A DNA stretch of 64,000 nucleotides from the NCBI RefSeq assembly GCF_018294505.1, contig NC_057814.1, forward strand, positions 293,647,160-293,711,159, given 5' to 3'. Below are positions 34,039-45,681 of the stretch, one piece after another (the first letter of the stretch is position 1; each line of letters opens with the position of its first letter). The notes under the pieces are model-generated. The model saw only the letters and a list, made by a program, of their open reading frames with translations. It ran no database searches and was not told the origin of the DNA. This DNA comes from Triticum aestivum (Eukaryota > Streptophyta > Magnoliopsida > Poales > Poaceae). The position numbers were made by a program, and so were the translations under genes.

Positions 34039-37000
34039 TGTAACGCCCACGATGCGGCTATATCTCCCACGTGTCGAGGCACGACTTAGAGGCATAACCG
34101 CATTGTGGTTTTGTCGCAAGAAGGGTCATCTTCACACAATCCCATGTAATGAACAAGAATGGGATAAAGAGTTGGCTTACAATCGCCACTTCACACAATA
34201 CATAAATAAAATCATACATCAATCAGAGTATACACATAGGTCCGACTAGGGAACTAAAAGAAAAGAAGACAACCCCAAATGCTAGATCCCCGATCGTCCC
34301 AACCGGGCTCCACTACTGATCATCCGGAAAAGAAACATAGTAACGACCACGTTCCTCGTCGAGCTCCCACTTGAGTTCGGTTGCGTCATCTGCACTGGTA
34401 TCATCGGCACCTGCAACTGTTTTGGTAGAATCTGTGAGTCACGAGGACTCAGCAATCTCACACCCGCGAGATCAAGACTATTTAAGCTTATGGGTAAGAA
34501 AGGGTAGTGAGGTGGAGCTGCAGCAAGCACTAGCATATATGGTGGCTAACATACGCAAATAAGAGCGAGAAGAGGAACAATGGAACGGTCGTCAACTAGT
34601 AATGATCAAGAAGTGATCCTGAACTCCTACTTACGTCAAACATAACTCAAAAGCAGTGTTCACTTCCCGGACTCCGCCGAAAAGAGACCATCACGGCTAC
34701 ACACGCGGTTGATGTGTTTTAATTACGTTCAAGTGTCAAGTTCTCTACAACCGGATATTAACAAATTCCCATCTGCCACATAACCGCGGGCACGACTCTC
34801 GAAAGTTTATACCCTGCAGGGGTGTCCCATCTTAGCCCATTATAAGCTCTCACGGTCAACGAAGGATATTCCTTCTCCCGGGAAGACCCGATCAGTCTCG
34901 GAATCCCGGTTACAAGACATTTCGACAATGGTAAAACAAAACCAGCAAAGCCGCCCGAATGTGCCGACAAATCCCGATAGGAGCTGCAGATATCTCGTTC
35001 TCGGGGCACACCGGATGAGCAGGTCGTACAACTAAAACCAGCCCTCAAGTTTCCCCGAGGTGGCGCTGCAAAGGGCCCTAGTTTGGACCAACACTCGGAG
35101 GAGCACTGGCCCGGGGAAGGGTAAATAAAGATGACCCTCGGGCTCCGGAAACCCAAGGGAAAAGGCTAGGTGAGGCAAATGTAAAACCAAGGTTGGGCCT
35201 TGCTGGAAGAGTTTTATTCAAAGCGAACTGTCAAGGGGGTCCCATAAATCACCCAACCGCGTAAGGGACACAAAATCAAGGAACATAAAACCGGTATGAC
35301 GGAAACTAGGGCGGCAAGAGTGGAACCAAACACCAGGCATAAGGCCGAACCTTCCACCCTTTACCAAGTATATAGATGCATTAAAATATAAGAGATATTG
35401 TGATATCCCAACATAAACATAATCCAACATGGAGCAATCTTCATCTTCACCTGCAACTAGCAACGCTATAAGAGGGCTGAGCAAAAGCGGAAACATAGCC
35501 AAACAACGGTTTGCTAGGAAAGGTGGGTTAGAGGCTTGACATGGCAATATGGGAGGCATGATGTAGCAAGTGGTAGGTAGCGCAACATAGCGATAGAGCG
35601 AACAACTAGCAAGCAAAGATAGAAGTGATTTCGAGGGTATGGTCATCTTGCCTGAGATCCCGCAAGGAAGAAGAACGAGTCCATGAAGAAGACCAACGGA
35701 CGTAGTCGAACGAATCCTCATATTCGCAACGTAACTGGAACTATCAAGGAGAAGCGCAACCGAAAAGAAGGAAACAACATAGTAAACAACCACCACATAC
35801 ACATGACATGATGCACAATCAGGTATGATGCATGTCCGATTTAATGAGCATGGCACGGCAAAATGCACAAACAATACTACAAATTAAGTGAAGCTCAATA
35901 TGCAACAAGTTGCATATTGAAGAAACACCACATCGCTTATTTAGTTCTCTCTCGTTTATGTGCCCAACAATATTAAATGTTGTTAAACATGGCAAGAGGT
36001 GAAACATACGTAAACTAACTATTTAGGAAAGTTTAAATGAGGCCGGAACAACAAACAACAATTCCGGAAAATCCCCATATGCATAAATAGCAATTTAAAG
36101 GAAACAACAATAAGAAACATTTTTAAATGTTGTTATCATGATGCGGATGACAATACAAGTTTTTATGCAATTTAATGAAAATATTGACATGAGCATGTTA
36201 TGAAGCATTTGTCACCGTGGTGGAAGAAAGGGGTGCCACGGCAACGAATCCAAAAATGATGCCACGGCAACATATCGGTTCCGGTAGCTCATGGAGATAC
36301 CGGTGCAAAAGGAAGCGTGGCGTGAGCGTGTCATGCAAGATGGTGGGGTGATCCCGGCAACCGGGTTCCCATGGGTCGATGCCATGGCAACGGGAACATG
36401 CAAGAAACATGTCAGGCACGTTGCAAACGTGAGCATTTCATGCAACATATGCATTCGTCCACGGGCGGACGTTCTCGGCGGTTATACCTTTGAAGCGTGC
36501 AATTTCGAAACGAATCCAGTTCGTCGAAGGAAGTAGAGGTACACGGGCCGTAGTGGAAGTAGTCGTTCACGTTCGTTTCAGATAGGAACTTGACGAATCA
36601 GAATAACTTGGGGTCGATGGTAGTTTTACACGACAAGGGTAGTTGAACTTGACGCTTGCGTTACGTGGGGCTTCGGCGACGGTAGTGGTACATCTTGTAG
36701 TGGAACTTGAGCGTAGTAGTGCATGTTCCGAAAGCGGTTCACGACAATGGTAGTCGAACGTGGTGATCCGAAGGGGTACATGGCGAATGACGGCCATCGT
36801 GGTACTTGGGGGAAAATCCCGGATACGATGCTTGGCGGTCCTGGTATGGTCTTGGCGTCCATGTAGTCGATCTTGCCGATCTTGACGGTCCAACACAAAA
36901 CATCACAAGGGGCCTCGGGATGCCAGCAGCAAGGAGGCGATGGTGGTGGTCAGCGGCAGGAGATGGTCGGCAGCTTGAGCGGAGTCAGGCCGGCAGGGCG

Positions 37001-38286
37001 CTGGCTGGGCCTTGCAGCAGAAGCAAGGGCGTCGATGAGGGAGACGGGATGCGCACAGCAGAGGCCAGCGGCGGCGCACGTCCATGGCCCACGCGAGGAC
37101 GAGCAAGACGTCGAGGAGGGCAGCAGAGGTGACGGGTGAGGCCGAGCCGAGGTCGACGACGGCCGGGACGGAGGGTAGCGTGTGGCGGACGGAGCAGCTC
37201 TGGCAGTGGCGCTCGGGCTGCGAGAGGCGGGCGTTGGTCGTGGTAGCCGGCGATGGAGGCGGAGCAGAGGACAGGCGAAGCAGAGGAGGCGGTGGCGGAC
37301 GCGGGCGGCAGTGCAATCCGGTAGCGGGGCTCGCCGGATAAAGGACGCGGGGGAGCTCCTGGAGGCTGGCGGCGCTGGGGAATCGGGACGAGGGCGCGAC
37401 GCTCCTGCTGGGCGCGGAGGACAACGGCTGCAGGCGCGGGGTCTCGCTCCTCAAGGAAGAAGGAGGGGATCGAGGGAGAGGGGAGCTACGGGAAGATGGG
37501 GTGAGATCGAGAGGGGGGGATCGAGTAGGGCCCTCCTGGCTCGATGCATGCGTCTGTGGGTGGCGGCGGAGGGGAACGAGAGGGAGAGATCGAGAGGAGG
37601 AGGGTCAGGGCTAGGGTTATGGCGCGGCTGGGCCTTGGGCCAAGTGGACTGCGGGGAAGAAGGATGGGCCGGCCTGGGCTGTCTCTCTCCTCTGTCTCCC
37701 ATACTTTCTTTAATAGAAAAGAACTAGAGAGAAGAAGAGAAAGAGAGGGTTAGGGAAAGAAGTTGGACACGCGGATAATTTCTCCGGACTCACAAAAAAA
37801 TGTGCTCGTTCCGAGAAAATAGAAAAGGCCATGATTGAAAGATTTGAATTCAAACTCATTTGATTTAAATACAAATGATTTGAATAGGAAGTGAGGGTTG
37901 GGAAGGTCCAAAAATGTTCGGATTTTTGGTGGAGCTCCGGAATATGATGAAAGAACATATGGCAAGATTGGAGACCAAGAATTAAGATAACAAAGGCATT
38001 GGGATAATTTGCAAGTGTGTTATGGTGATTTCCAAATTAAAGAAATATTTAATATAGCTCCCTAATATTGGGAGGATATGTTATAAAGAGAAATCACCAT
38101 GTGCATTTCCCTCGATTTAAATGGATCGAAGATCCATGCAATTTACTTAGTTGAGTTTTAAAAATTAAATGGCATGATGGCATGATGACATGATGCAATG
38201 CAAAATAAATAGAGCAAGCAAAAGAAACACACGGTGATCACGAAATATATGGAAGGCGTCTGGAGCGTCAGTCTCGGGGCGTTACA
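34039..38286 (-). repeat. E1 LTR B (4248 bp)
   Basis: Complete: TGTAACGCCC to GGGCGTTACA. On its high side is the purine-side flank of internal 2, and on its low side a primer-binding site, so it serves as an LTR of both internals and is not a solo LTR. It carries CCCGGGGAAGGG where LTR A and C have long G runs. Confidence 0.9.
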
Positions 38287-41200
38287 ACACTCCACCACTA
38301 CAGGAGGATCTCGTCCCGAGATCTAGGATGGCACCGGAGAGAAACGGAAGAGGAAGAGGTAAAACTAAGTTGCTTCTTTGACAAAAGAGTGAAACCAAAG
38401 AACCTTGAGAGATTGAACGAACGAAAAGAGAGAATACAAGGGAGATGAACCAAGTTGAAATAATCCGTTAGAAAAGAGGAACAAGGAACATTACGGGAAC
38501 CTTGTAGGTTGAAAGACAAACAAAAATGGTTACGATGGACAAGAAGTACAACCAAGCACTCCGGTTGAAACGAGATGTATAAGGAACGATAAAGATCAAT
38601 TACGACAACACTCTGGTTAAAACAAGATAGAGAAGGAATAAGAGTGATATAATTTGGACAACACTCCGACTGTAAATGGAAGGAATTGAACATGATCTTG
38701 ACAAGATGAGAGGATACTCGATGAAATTAACAACACATTGCCTCCGGAACAAATGAAAGAATGGCACAAGGGGTAAGAAAGATTTCAGACAACACTCCTG
38801 TTGAGGAAGGAGACAAAACATGATAAGATGAGAGAACTCGAATGAAAACATGACACTCCGGCTAAACAGTTAAGAAAGGAAAAATTACATGATCTTGATA
38901 AAACTAGATGATTGGTCGAAGAGAGCAACATCACAAAGCCTCCGGAAACAATGCATGATAGTTAGATAGTTGGAGTGAATAGAATGAAGAATGAAACCAA
39001 CATCTCCTACCATAAATGAATTTTAAAGAGCATCCTTACGAAGTAGGTTTGAACGGAGTTGTTGGAAAACCAACAACGAAAAGAACAAGCTTGTTGTGGG
39101 CTTATGGAACACATCTCAAAATTATGAGGTGACAACCCGCCACTAACGGAAACAATTGCTTGCTTGAGATCAACGAAGAGATCAAAACTTCTCTCGCCGA
39201 GAGGATAGGAGAAAACTTGGATCATTGATAAGCACCATAATAGCAACATTCCTTCGAGAAGGCTTTAATTGAAATATATTGCAAGATAACTCCAACAAAG
39301 AGATTATTATGGGTTGAAACAACTCATTGACGAAGAAAATATGATCGGTTTGAATATCTCATTCTTGACAACTTGTGAATCATGAAACATGAAGAAAATT
39401 ATCAAGAATGACATAACACCACCTCAAAAGATAAGAGAGAAAGAATTGCACTTCGGAATGCAAGATGAAGAATGCTTGAACTCCTCCAACAAGAATCTTG
39501 AAGAACACTTTGAGAATGAATTAAATCCTTGATGAACCACCATGTAGAGTCTCCATGAAGAACTCCGGTAATAAAAAGATGATAAAAAAAAGAGAAGTTG
39601 ACAACACAAGGTGAACCTTGCAATGATTTAGATGGAGCTTCGGGATGATATAATCGATAAAACTTGGAACTCCGAAAAGAAATTGAGGCACTCCGGAACC
39701 CTGAAGAATAGAGGTTGAATCAACAATGAAAAGAATTCGAAAGATCTTGGAGAAAGACATATGACTGATGATAATTCATTCTTACGTCAAATTTTTAAAT
39801 AAATTTGAGAATAGCTCCAGGAAAAGTTAGAAGAGTCAGGTAAGATCCCGGGAAAAGACCTGTGGGTTAGGGCCCACTCAAAAGATACACCGTTGAATGA
39901 TTAAAAGAAAGAATGCGCCAGTTGAATTAAATGGCTCAAAAGAGATAACAACCTCGAGATAGCTTGAACGGATTGGGAATGAAATGTGAATCTTCTGAGA
40001 TATCTTCAGCACTCCAGATAACATGAATAGCAAGAGGTGGATGATTAAGAGATGCACAGACATAAAAAGCATTTGAAACGAGGAAAAGAATACGATCAAC
40101 ACTGAAAGCTTCACTTGAGTCCACCGGAGAAGAAAAAGAACGAAGAATAATAAACTTGAAACTCCGTTAGTATCTTCATGGGAAATCACCGGATAAGAAC
40201 ATTGATGGAAAAGAATGGAGAAACTTCACCTCCATAAGTTGGATACATGATTAAGAAATCTGAGTCCTTGAAGAAAGAGGGTGGGAGGGTGGGAAAACAA
40301 AGGCAACTTGGGTCGGATGAAACAAACACCGTTGAGAAAAAGCTTAGAACTGATCTTGCGAATGTTGGAATGACTGGATGCACTTGAAGAGAAACACTCC
40401 GGTTGGAAAGAATTCGGATGACAATCTCGATGATCGAAAGGATTAGTATTCACATAGCAATATGAGAACACCGTTTAGGAAAGGTATGGAATCAACACTT
40501 GTCATTGAAGCAACTCGAATACCACAAAACAAAACAAAAAACAAAGGATTTGGCTTGCAAAATAAGCCGGAACAAACATATGATAGAGATTTCGTCCGAA
40601 GTTTTTGTGGTGGGGCCCACACAGGCTCGATCGTACATCACCATCATGTACAAGGCAGTTCACATGACATATGAAGCGTCCCTGAGTCGGCATAGCCAAG
40701 GACTCTTTAAGACACTACGAGAACACTGTAAAACCAACCGTGGAAAGGCGGACCACTAGACGTCGAACCCCAATCTCATCTCATGCATCTGTCGGAAAGA
40801 TATCCTAGGAGCTACTTGAATTCCCACTTATAAACTCCCGACACTTTCTGGTTATGCAATCAGGTGTTGGGGATACAGGGGACACAAAATATATCACCCA
40901 AACTAACAATACCTAGATCCAGCTGTATCCATCCTTCAACACATAACCAAGAAACCTTCGGAAATCATTTACCTCAACCTTCGAAAAGTATCCGTTATAC
41001 GAGTTATGGCAATACTTCCGAACTCCCGCCCCAGTACTGGGTGGCGTGGAGGTGATCTCACCAACAACTGCATAAAAGAGATTTTCGATGTCGGCGAAAC
41101 TCAGGTATTCCAGAACTGCAACGATAAAATTGTGACGACAACACCTCGGAGCTCAACTCCCCGGGACACTGCCACAACCCCTAAATGTCAGGAGGCAGCA

Positions 41201-41471
41201 AGAACAATGTTCTTGTCACAAAACCATCGGAACGATTCCAAGATACCCGCGTGATCCTAATTTTTTTTAGTGAAATTTGAGGAGAGAAGAGTCAAAACTT
41301 GTACGTCAGGAGGCCTCACCTGAGCGACGAAGGGACCGAGGAGCAAAAAGAATCCTACTCTCCGATATATATAATCCTAAGACTCAAAACATTTTTGTTC
41401 TAGACTCAACAACGCCAGCGATTCGATCAAGCAGGGGGCTCCTAAGTCGGGAATGGCAATGATTACCAACT
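38287..41471 (-). mobile_element. E1 internal region 2 (3185 bp), no coding motif
   Basis: Complete internal between LTR B and LTR C. On the minus strand it ends in GTAGTGGTGGAGTGT next to the LTR. No gag, protease, RT or integrase motif is visible in any frame. Between 38540 and 38960 ACAACACTCCGGTTG-like words recur about every 60-90 bp, a degenerate repeat. It is short for a Gypsy interior and therefore non-autonomous. Confidence 0.8.
38307..38323. other. Conserved hairpin GATCTCGTCCCGAGATC by the E1 3' LTR
   Basis: A 7-bp stem with a 3-base loop, 20 bp from the LTR edge on the purine-tract side. Equivalent hairpins lie at 45665-45681 in E2 and 62410-62426 in the Gypsy element, where the sequence overlaps the end of pol. 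Its presence in coding-free E1 is notable. Confidence 0.8.
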
Positions 41472-41505
41472 TGTAACGCCCACGATGCGGCTATATCTCC
41501 CACGT
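41472..41505 (-). repeat. E1 LTR C, first 34 bp
   Basis: TGTAACGCCCACGATGCGGC and on to CTCCCACGT, identical to the same part of LTR B, then interrupted by E2. The last five bases CACGT are the duplicated target. Confidence 0.92.
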
Positions 41506-44500
41506 TGTGAGGACCCCGATTCCAAGTCACATCGATCTAGCCGGTAACACCTCATATCACTTTGTGGCCTCACGCACGGTATTCCCACGGGTGTCGCCTT
41601 ACCATGGCCCGGGACCGTTTGCGCCTTTTGGCTCACGTATATGATAGTGTCGCTAGCATCCATATGACGGAGAACCCGGGCCGACATGACTAGTCGTGAA
41701 CCCAAAGTGGCACTAACTTACGGGGACAGGCATACATGAATCAACATCGAGCATGTCGGTCAGCAGCGTGCGATTCCGGGCTGTAGCACTGGGCTAACAG
41801 GACTCCGGGAACCCGGGCTGTAGCAGGCTAGGCAGGACTCCGGATGTCACCGCGTGACATTTCCCCGAAGGGACAGACACAGGAACGAAGTGAATCACAT
41901 GCCGGCCAGTCAAGTGTTCCGGAGCAGTAGTGCTGGGCTAGCAGGACTCCGGTGAACCGGGCTGTAGCGGACTACTATGGCTCATGGAAGCACAAGACTA
42001 CATTTCCCCATAAGAGAGGCTACCAAGGATAAACAACTAGGTTGTCGGATCCCACACATACCAAGCATTTCAATCATACACACAATATGCTCGATATGTG
42101 CAAATACAACATGGCATCACAACAAGACTCTACGACTCAGAGTATTTATTCATTAGGCTCCGAAGAGCGAGATATTACAAACATGGGTCTCATGACCCAA
42201 CATTCAGAGCATACAAGTCAAAGCACATGCGGAAGCTTAACATGTCTGAGTACAGACATCTACAAATGAAAAAGGCTGCGAAGCCTGACTATCTACAAGA
42301 CCCTGCCGAGGGCACAAGATCGTAGCTGAGGTATCAAGCTAAACGTCGAAGTCCACACGGAACTACTAGCGAGACTGACGTCTCTCTGCAAAACATAAAA
42401 TAAGGCAAACGTGAGTACAAATGTACCCAGCAAGACTTACATCAGAACTATCTACATATGCATCGGTATCAACAAAGGGGGTGGTGGAGTTTAACTGCAG
42501 CAAGCCAGCTTTGACTCGGTGGCTATCCTGAACTACGACTGCAAGTAACTCTTTTGAGGTGGCGCACACGAGTCCACATATTCACCATATCAATACACCA
42601 CTATGGATCCGCTCCCGTCTCCCTACGAGAACGCCATCCATAGCACTCACGCTTATCTTGCGCATTTTAGAGTATCCACTTTCACTTGTCTATGAACTGT
42701 ACAGGCAACCCAGAAGTCCTTTACCGCGGACACGGCTATTCGAATAGATCATATTAACCCTGCAGGGGTGTACTTCGTCACACACGCTCTCGCCACTTAC
42801 CACCATGTACACGTCGTGTACCTCGGCAACCTTCAAGCGGAAGCCTGGCGAGGGAGTCGGCCACGACCTGACTAACCACACAAGTCTCTCGTCCAGGTTT
42901 ATCGCCTATTCGGGTTCCATCCGCAAGGAGATCCGGCCGGGGTGTCGCTCACGGCCCCAAACGATGTGTGCAGGGTTCCCAAGCCCACCTCGACGGATGG
43001 ATCTACGCTTGGTACACCGTGCCACGGTGCCTAGTCTGTCCCAAGCCCACCTGTACCGGGTACCACTTGGTAGACTACTAACACAACCTACAAACACCAG
43101 AAACTAGTTGCAACTCCTGGACAGAGATCAAGTTGATTAATAAGTCGAGAGGGGCACTTAAGCATTCCAATGTGTGGTAGTAACTGTTCATGGATCACAA
43201 ACACAGAACTCAGTTCCTGAGGACGGCTGCAATGAGACAACCCACCATGTACTCCTACATGGCCTCTCACCGCTACCTTTACCAAATCGTGTTCACACAC
43301 TTAGCTCTCAACAGTAGGACATGTTCACCACATTCCAATTCATCCCCGATGAATCAGACCTGACACAACTCTAAGCAATAGCAGGCATGACAAACAAGCA
43401 TGAATGAGTAGGCACATCAGGGCTCAAACAACTCCTACTCATGCTAGTGGGTTTCATCTATTTACTGTGGCAATGACAGGTCATGCAGAGGAAAGGGGTT
43501 CAACTACCGCAGCATGTAACTGATGAATCGTTGTTGTCCTAATGCAGTAAAAGAGAGCAGGAGCGAGAGAGTGGGTTTGTATCGGAATGAACAAGGGGGT
43601 TTTGCTTGCCTGGCACTTCTGAAGATAGCATTGAGTCTTCATTAGTGTCAATGATCACAACGCCGGAACATCGTCTACCGAGAGGGGACAAATACCGGCA
43701 ACAGAGAAGAAATACAATCAATGCAATGCACAATATGATGCATGATCATGACATGGCAATATGAATGTGTTTTGGGCTAATGCAAGCTAGAACAGATTGA
43801 GATGAGTCCATTTGAACCAAAGATTCAAATGCAAACCCATTTTATAGAGTCATATAAGTGCATTATCTTGGTTCATCTAAAAAGCCTGGTTAGGTTGCTC
43901 TAACGTGCATGAAACCAGTACAGATGGATAGATTGGATTTTTCTGATCATTTTTCATATATAATTTGTTTCATTTGGAGTTATGGTTGAATTTCTATGAA
44001 TTTTTGAAGTTGTAGTATTTTCCTGAATTTCCTCTATAAGAATAATTCCGGTAATTAAATTACTGCGTCAGCACTACGTCAGGATGACGTCAGCAAGTCA
44101 ACAGTGGCTGGTCCAGGTCAAACCTGACCAGTGGAGCCCAATGGTGAGTGACTCAGCTAACTAACCGAGTTAGTTAGTGCTAATCTAACCCTAACTAGGC
44201 TGTTAGCAGGGCGGGGCCCACATGTGAGTGAGTTAGTGGCTAACTAAATTTAATTAGCGTCTAACTAAAATCCAAACTAATCTAACAGGGGCGGCCCCAC
44301 TTGTCATTGACCCTGGGGGGTCAAATCCTCGGTCAACCGGGGCTAATCCACCGGCGACACGACGCCGGCGAGGCCAGACGCGGCGGCGAGGTGCGGGATT
44401 CCTCCTCCGGCGACCTAATGGCCGGCGAAGGGCATCTACGTGATGCGGATGAACTCGCGCATCGAGTGGTGGTGGCGGTTGGGCCTGGGGTGGCCGGGGT

Positions 44501-45644
44501 TGTCGCCGGCGTCATACTTGGCGGTCGCCGTAGCTTGGGTGAGCTCGGGGTCGACGCTACGGTGGCCGGGGAAGCTCGTGCGGGGCACCTACGTGCTCTA
44601 CGTGGCGCGGGAAGGAAGTTGAGCACAGGCGGCGGCGCATGCGGGCGAGCAAGGTGCGGAGGCTACGGTGCACGAGAGCGAGAACAGAGAGGGGGGAATG
44701 GTTCGGTGGCTCACGGCGGTTGCAGCAGGCGTCGAAGCGGGCTCGGGGAAGGCCGGACGGCAACCATTCGACGATGGGGATCTGCGGCGGCCGACGATGA
44801 AGAAGAGGTCGGGGACGGCGTTTTGAGGCGTCTGGCGTCGAGTGGGTAGACGGGGAGGACGAGGGCGTCGAGGCGGAGGCCATGGACACGTCGGCGAGGC
44901 GAGCGGGGGCCTGTGGCCGTGGCTACGGCGAGCGGTGGTGACGGCGGCGCTCGGGTGTGTTCGCGAGAGAGACAGGGAAGGGGATGGGTCGAAGAGGTGA
45001 GCGAGGGGGTTCCAGGGGGGCGCGTGGCGTCTCCAGCCAGCTCCGAGCGGTCGGCGGCAAGCAGGAGGAGGCGTGGCAAGCTCAGCGGTGTCGCGGTGTC
45101 CCTCCTCTGCCTACTGGCAGAGGTAGGCGACGACTGGCACCAGGCCAGTGGGCTGGGCCGTGCTGGGCCAGGCCAGGTAAGCGCCAGGTAAGACTCCTTT
45201 TTCATTTCTGTTTTTGGTTTTCTTTTTCTGTTATTTGTTTTGATTTAGTTTTAAGCACTAAACCATTTTGCTTTCTTCTGATAATTTTGCAGGGACTAAA
45301 AGGATTATCCCAAAGCCCCTCACAATTTCTCAGAATTATTGGACACATATTCGATATATTGCAAATATAAATCCAATGCAAATAGTTATTGCATTAGCTT
45401 CAAATGCCCAAAATAAATATTTATGAGCTCCTAAAAATATTGGTTTGAATTTTAATTCTGGCCAATATTTTCATAGAGAAACATGAACATTTTCTTGGAC
45501 CTATTTGAAGCAATTTTTATCTTGGTCTTTTTCAGAAATGATTTCTGAGGCTTTCACATGTCCCCATTTCAAATTCATTGAAATTTAAACATGATGCACA
45601 CATGACTAGCTAGCCTAGAGCAAACCAGAACTAGGGATGTGACA
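41506..45644 (-). repeat. E2 3' LTR (4139 bp)
   Basis: Collinear with 49438-53518. It has a 60-bp segment at about 44605-44665 that the other LTR lacks. A GC-rich zone (44300-45180) has open frames in several phases but no domain; it is followed by AT-rich sequence (45190-45640). Confidence 0.9.
41770..41985. repeat. GGGCTGTAGC / CAGGACTCCGG repeats in E2 LTR
   Basis: The blocks CGGGCTGTAGC and GGACTCCGG alternate three times. The copy in the other LTR is at about 49702-49910. Part of the ancestral LTR. Confidence 0.75.
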
Positions 45645-45664
45645 ACTCACCCCCACTAAACAAG

Positions 45665-45681
45665 AATCTCGTCCCGAGATT
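45665..45681. other. Hairpin AATCTCGTCCCGAGATT by the E2 3' LTR
   Basis: Same stem-loop as in E1 but with the outermost pair changed from G-C to A-T on both sides, so pairing is retained by a compensatory change. It lies 20 bp from the LTR edge. Confidence 0.8.

Noticed and set aside
34039..38286. LTR B as a solo LTR from a separate insertion
   Set aside because: No target duplication flanks it, and it has a primer-binding site on one side and a purine-side flank on the other, so it is an internal LTR of the compound element.
44300..45370. GC-rich frames in the E2 LTR (and copy at 52240-53020)
   Set aside because: Same reasons as for E1: overlapping open phases in a GC-rich LTR zone without recognisable motifs, and the frames differ between the two LTR copies.
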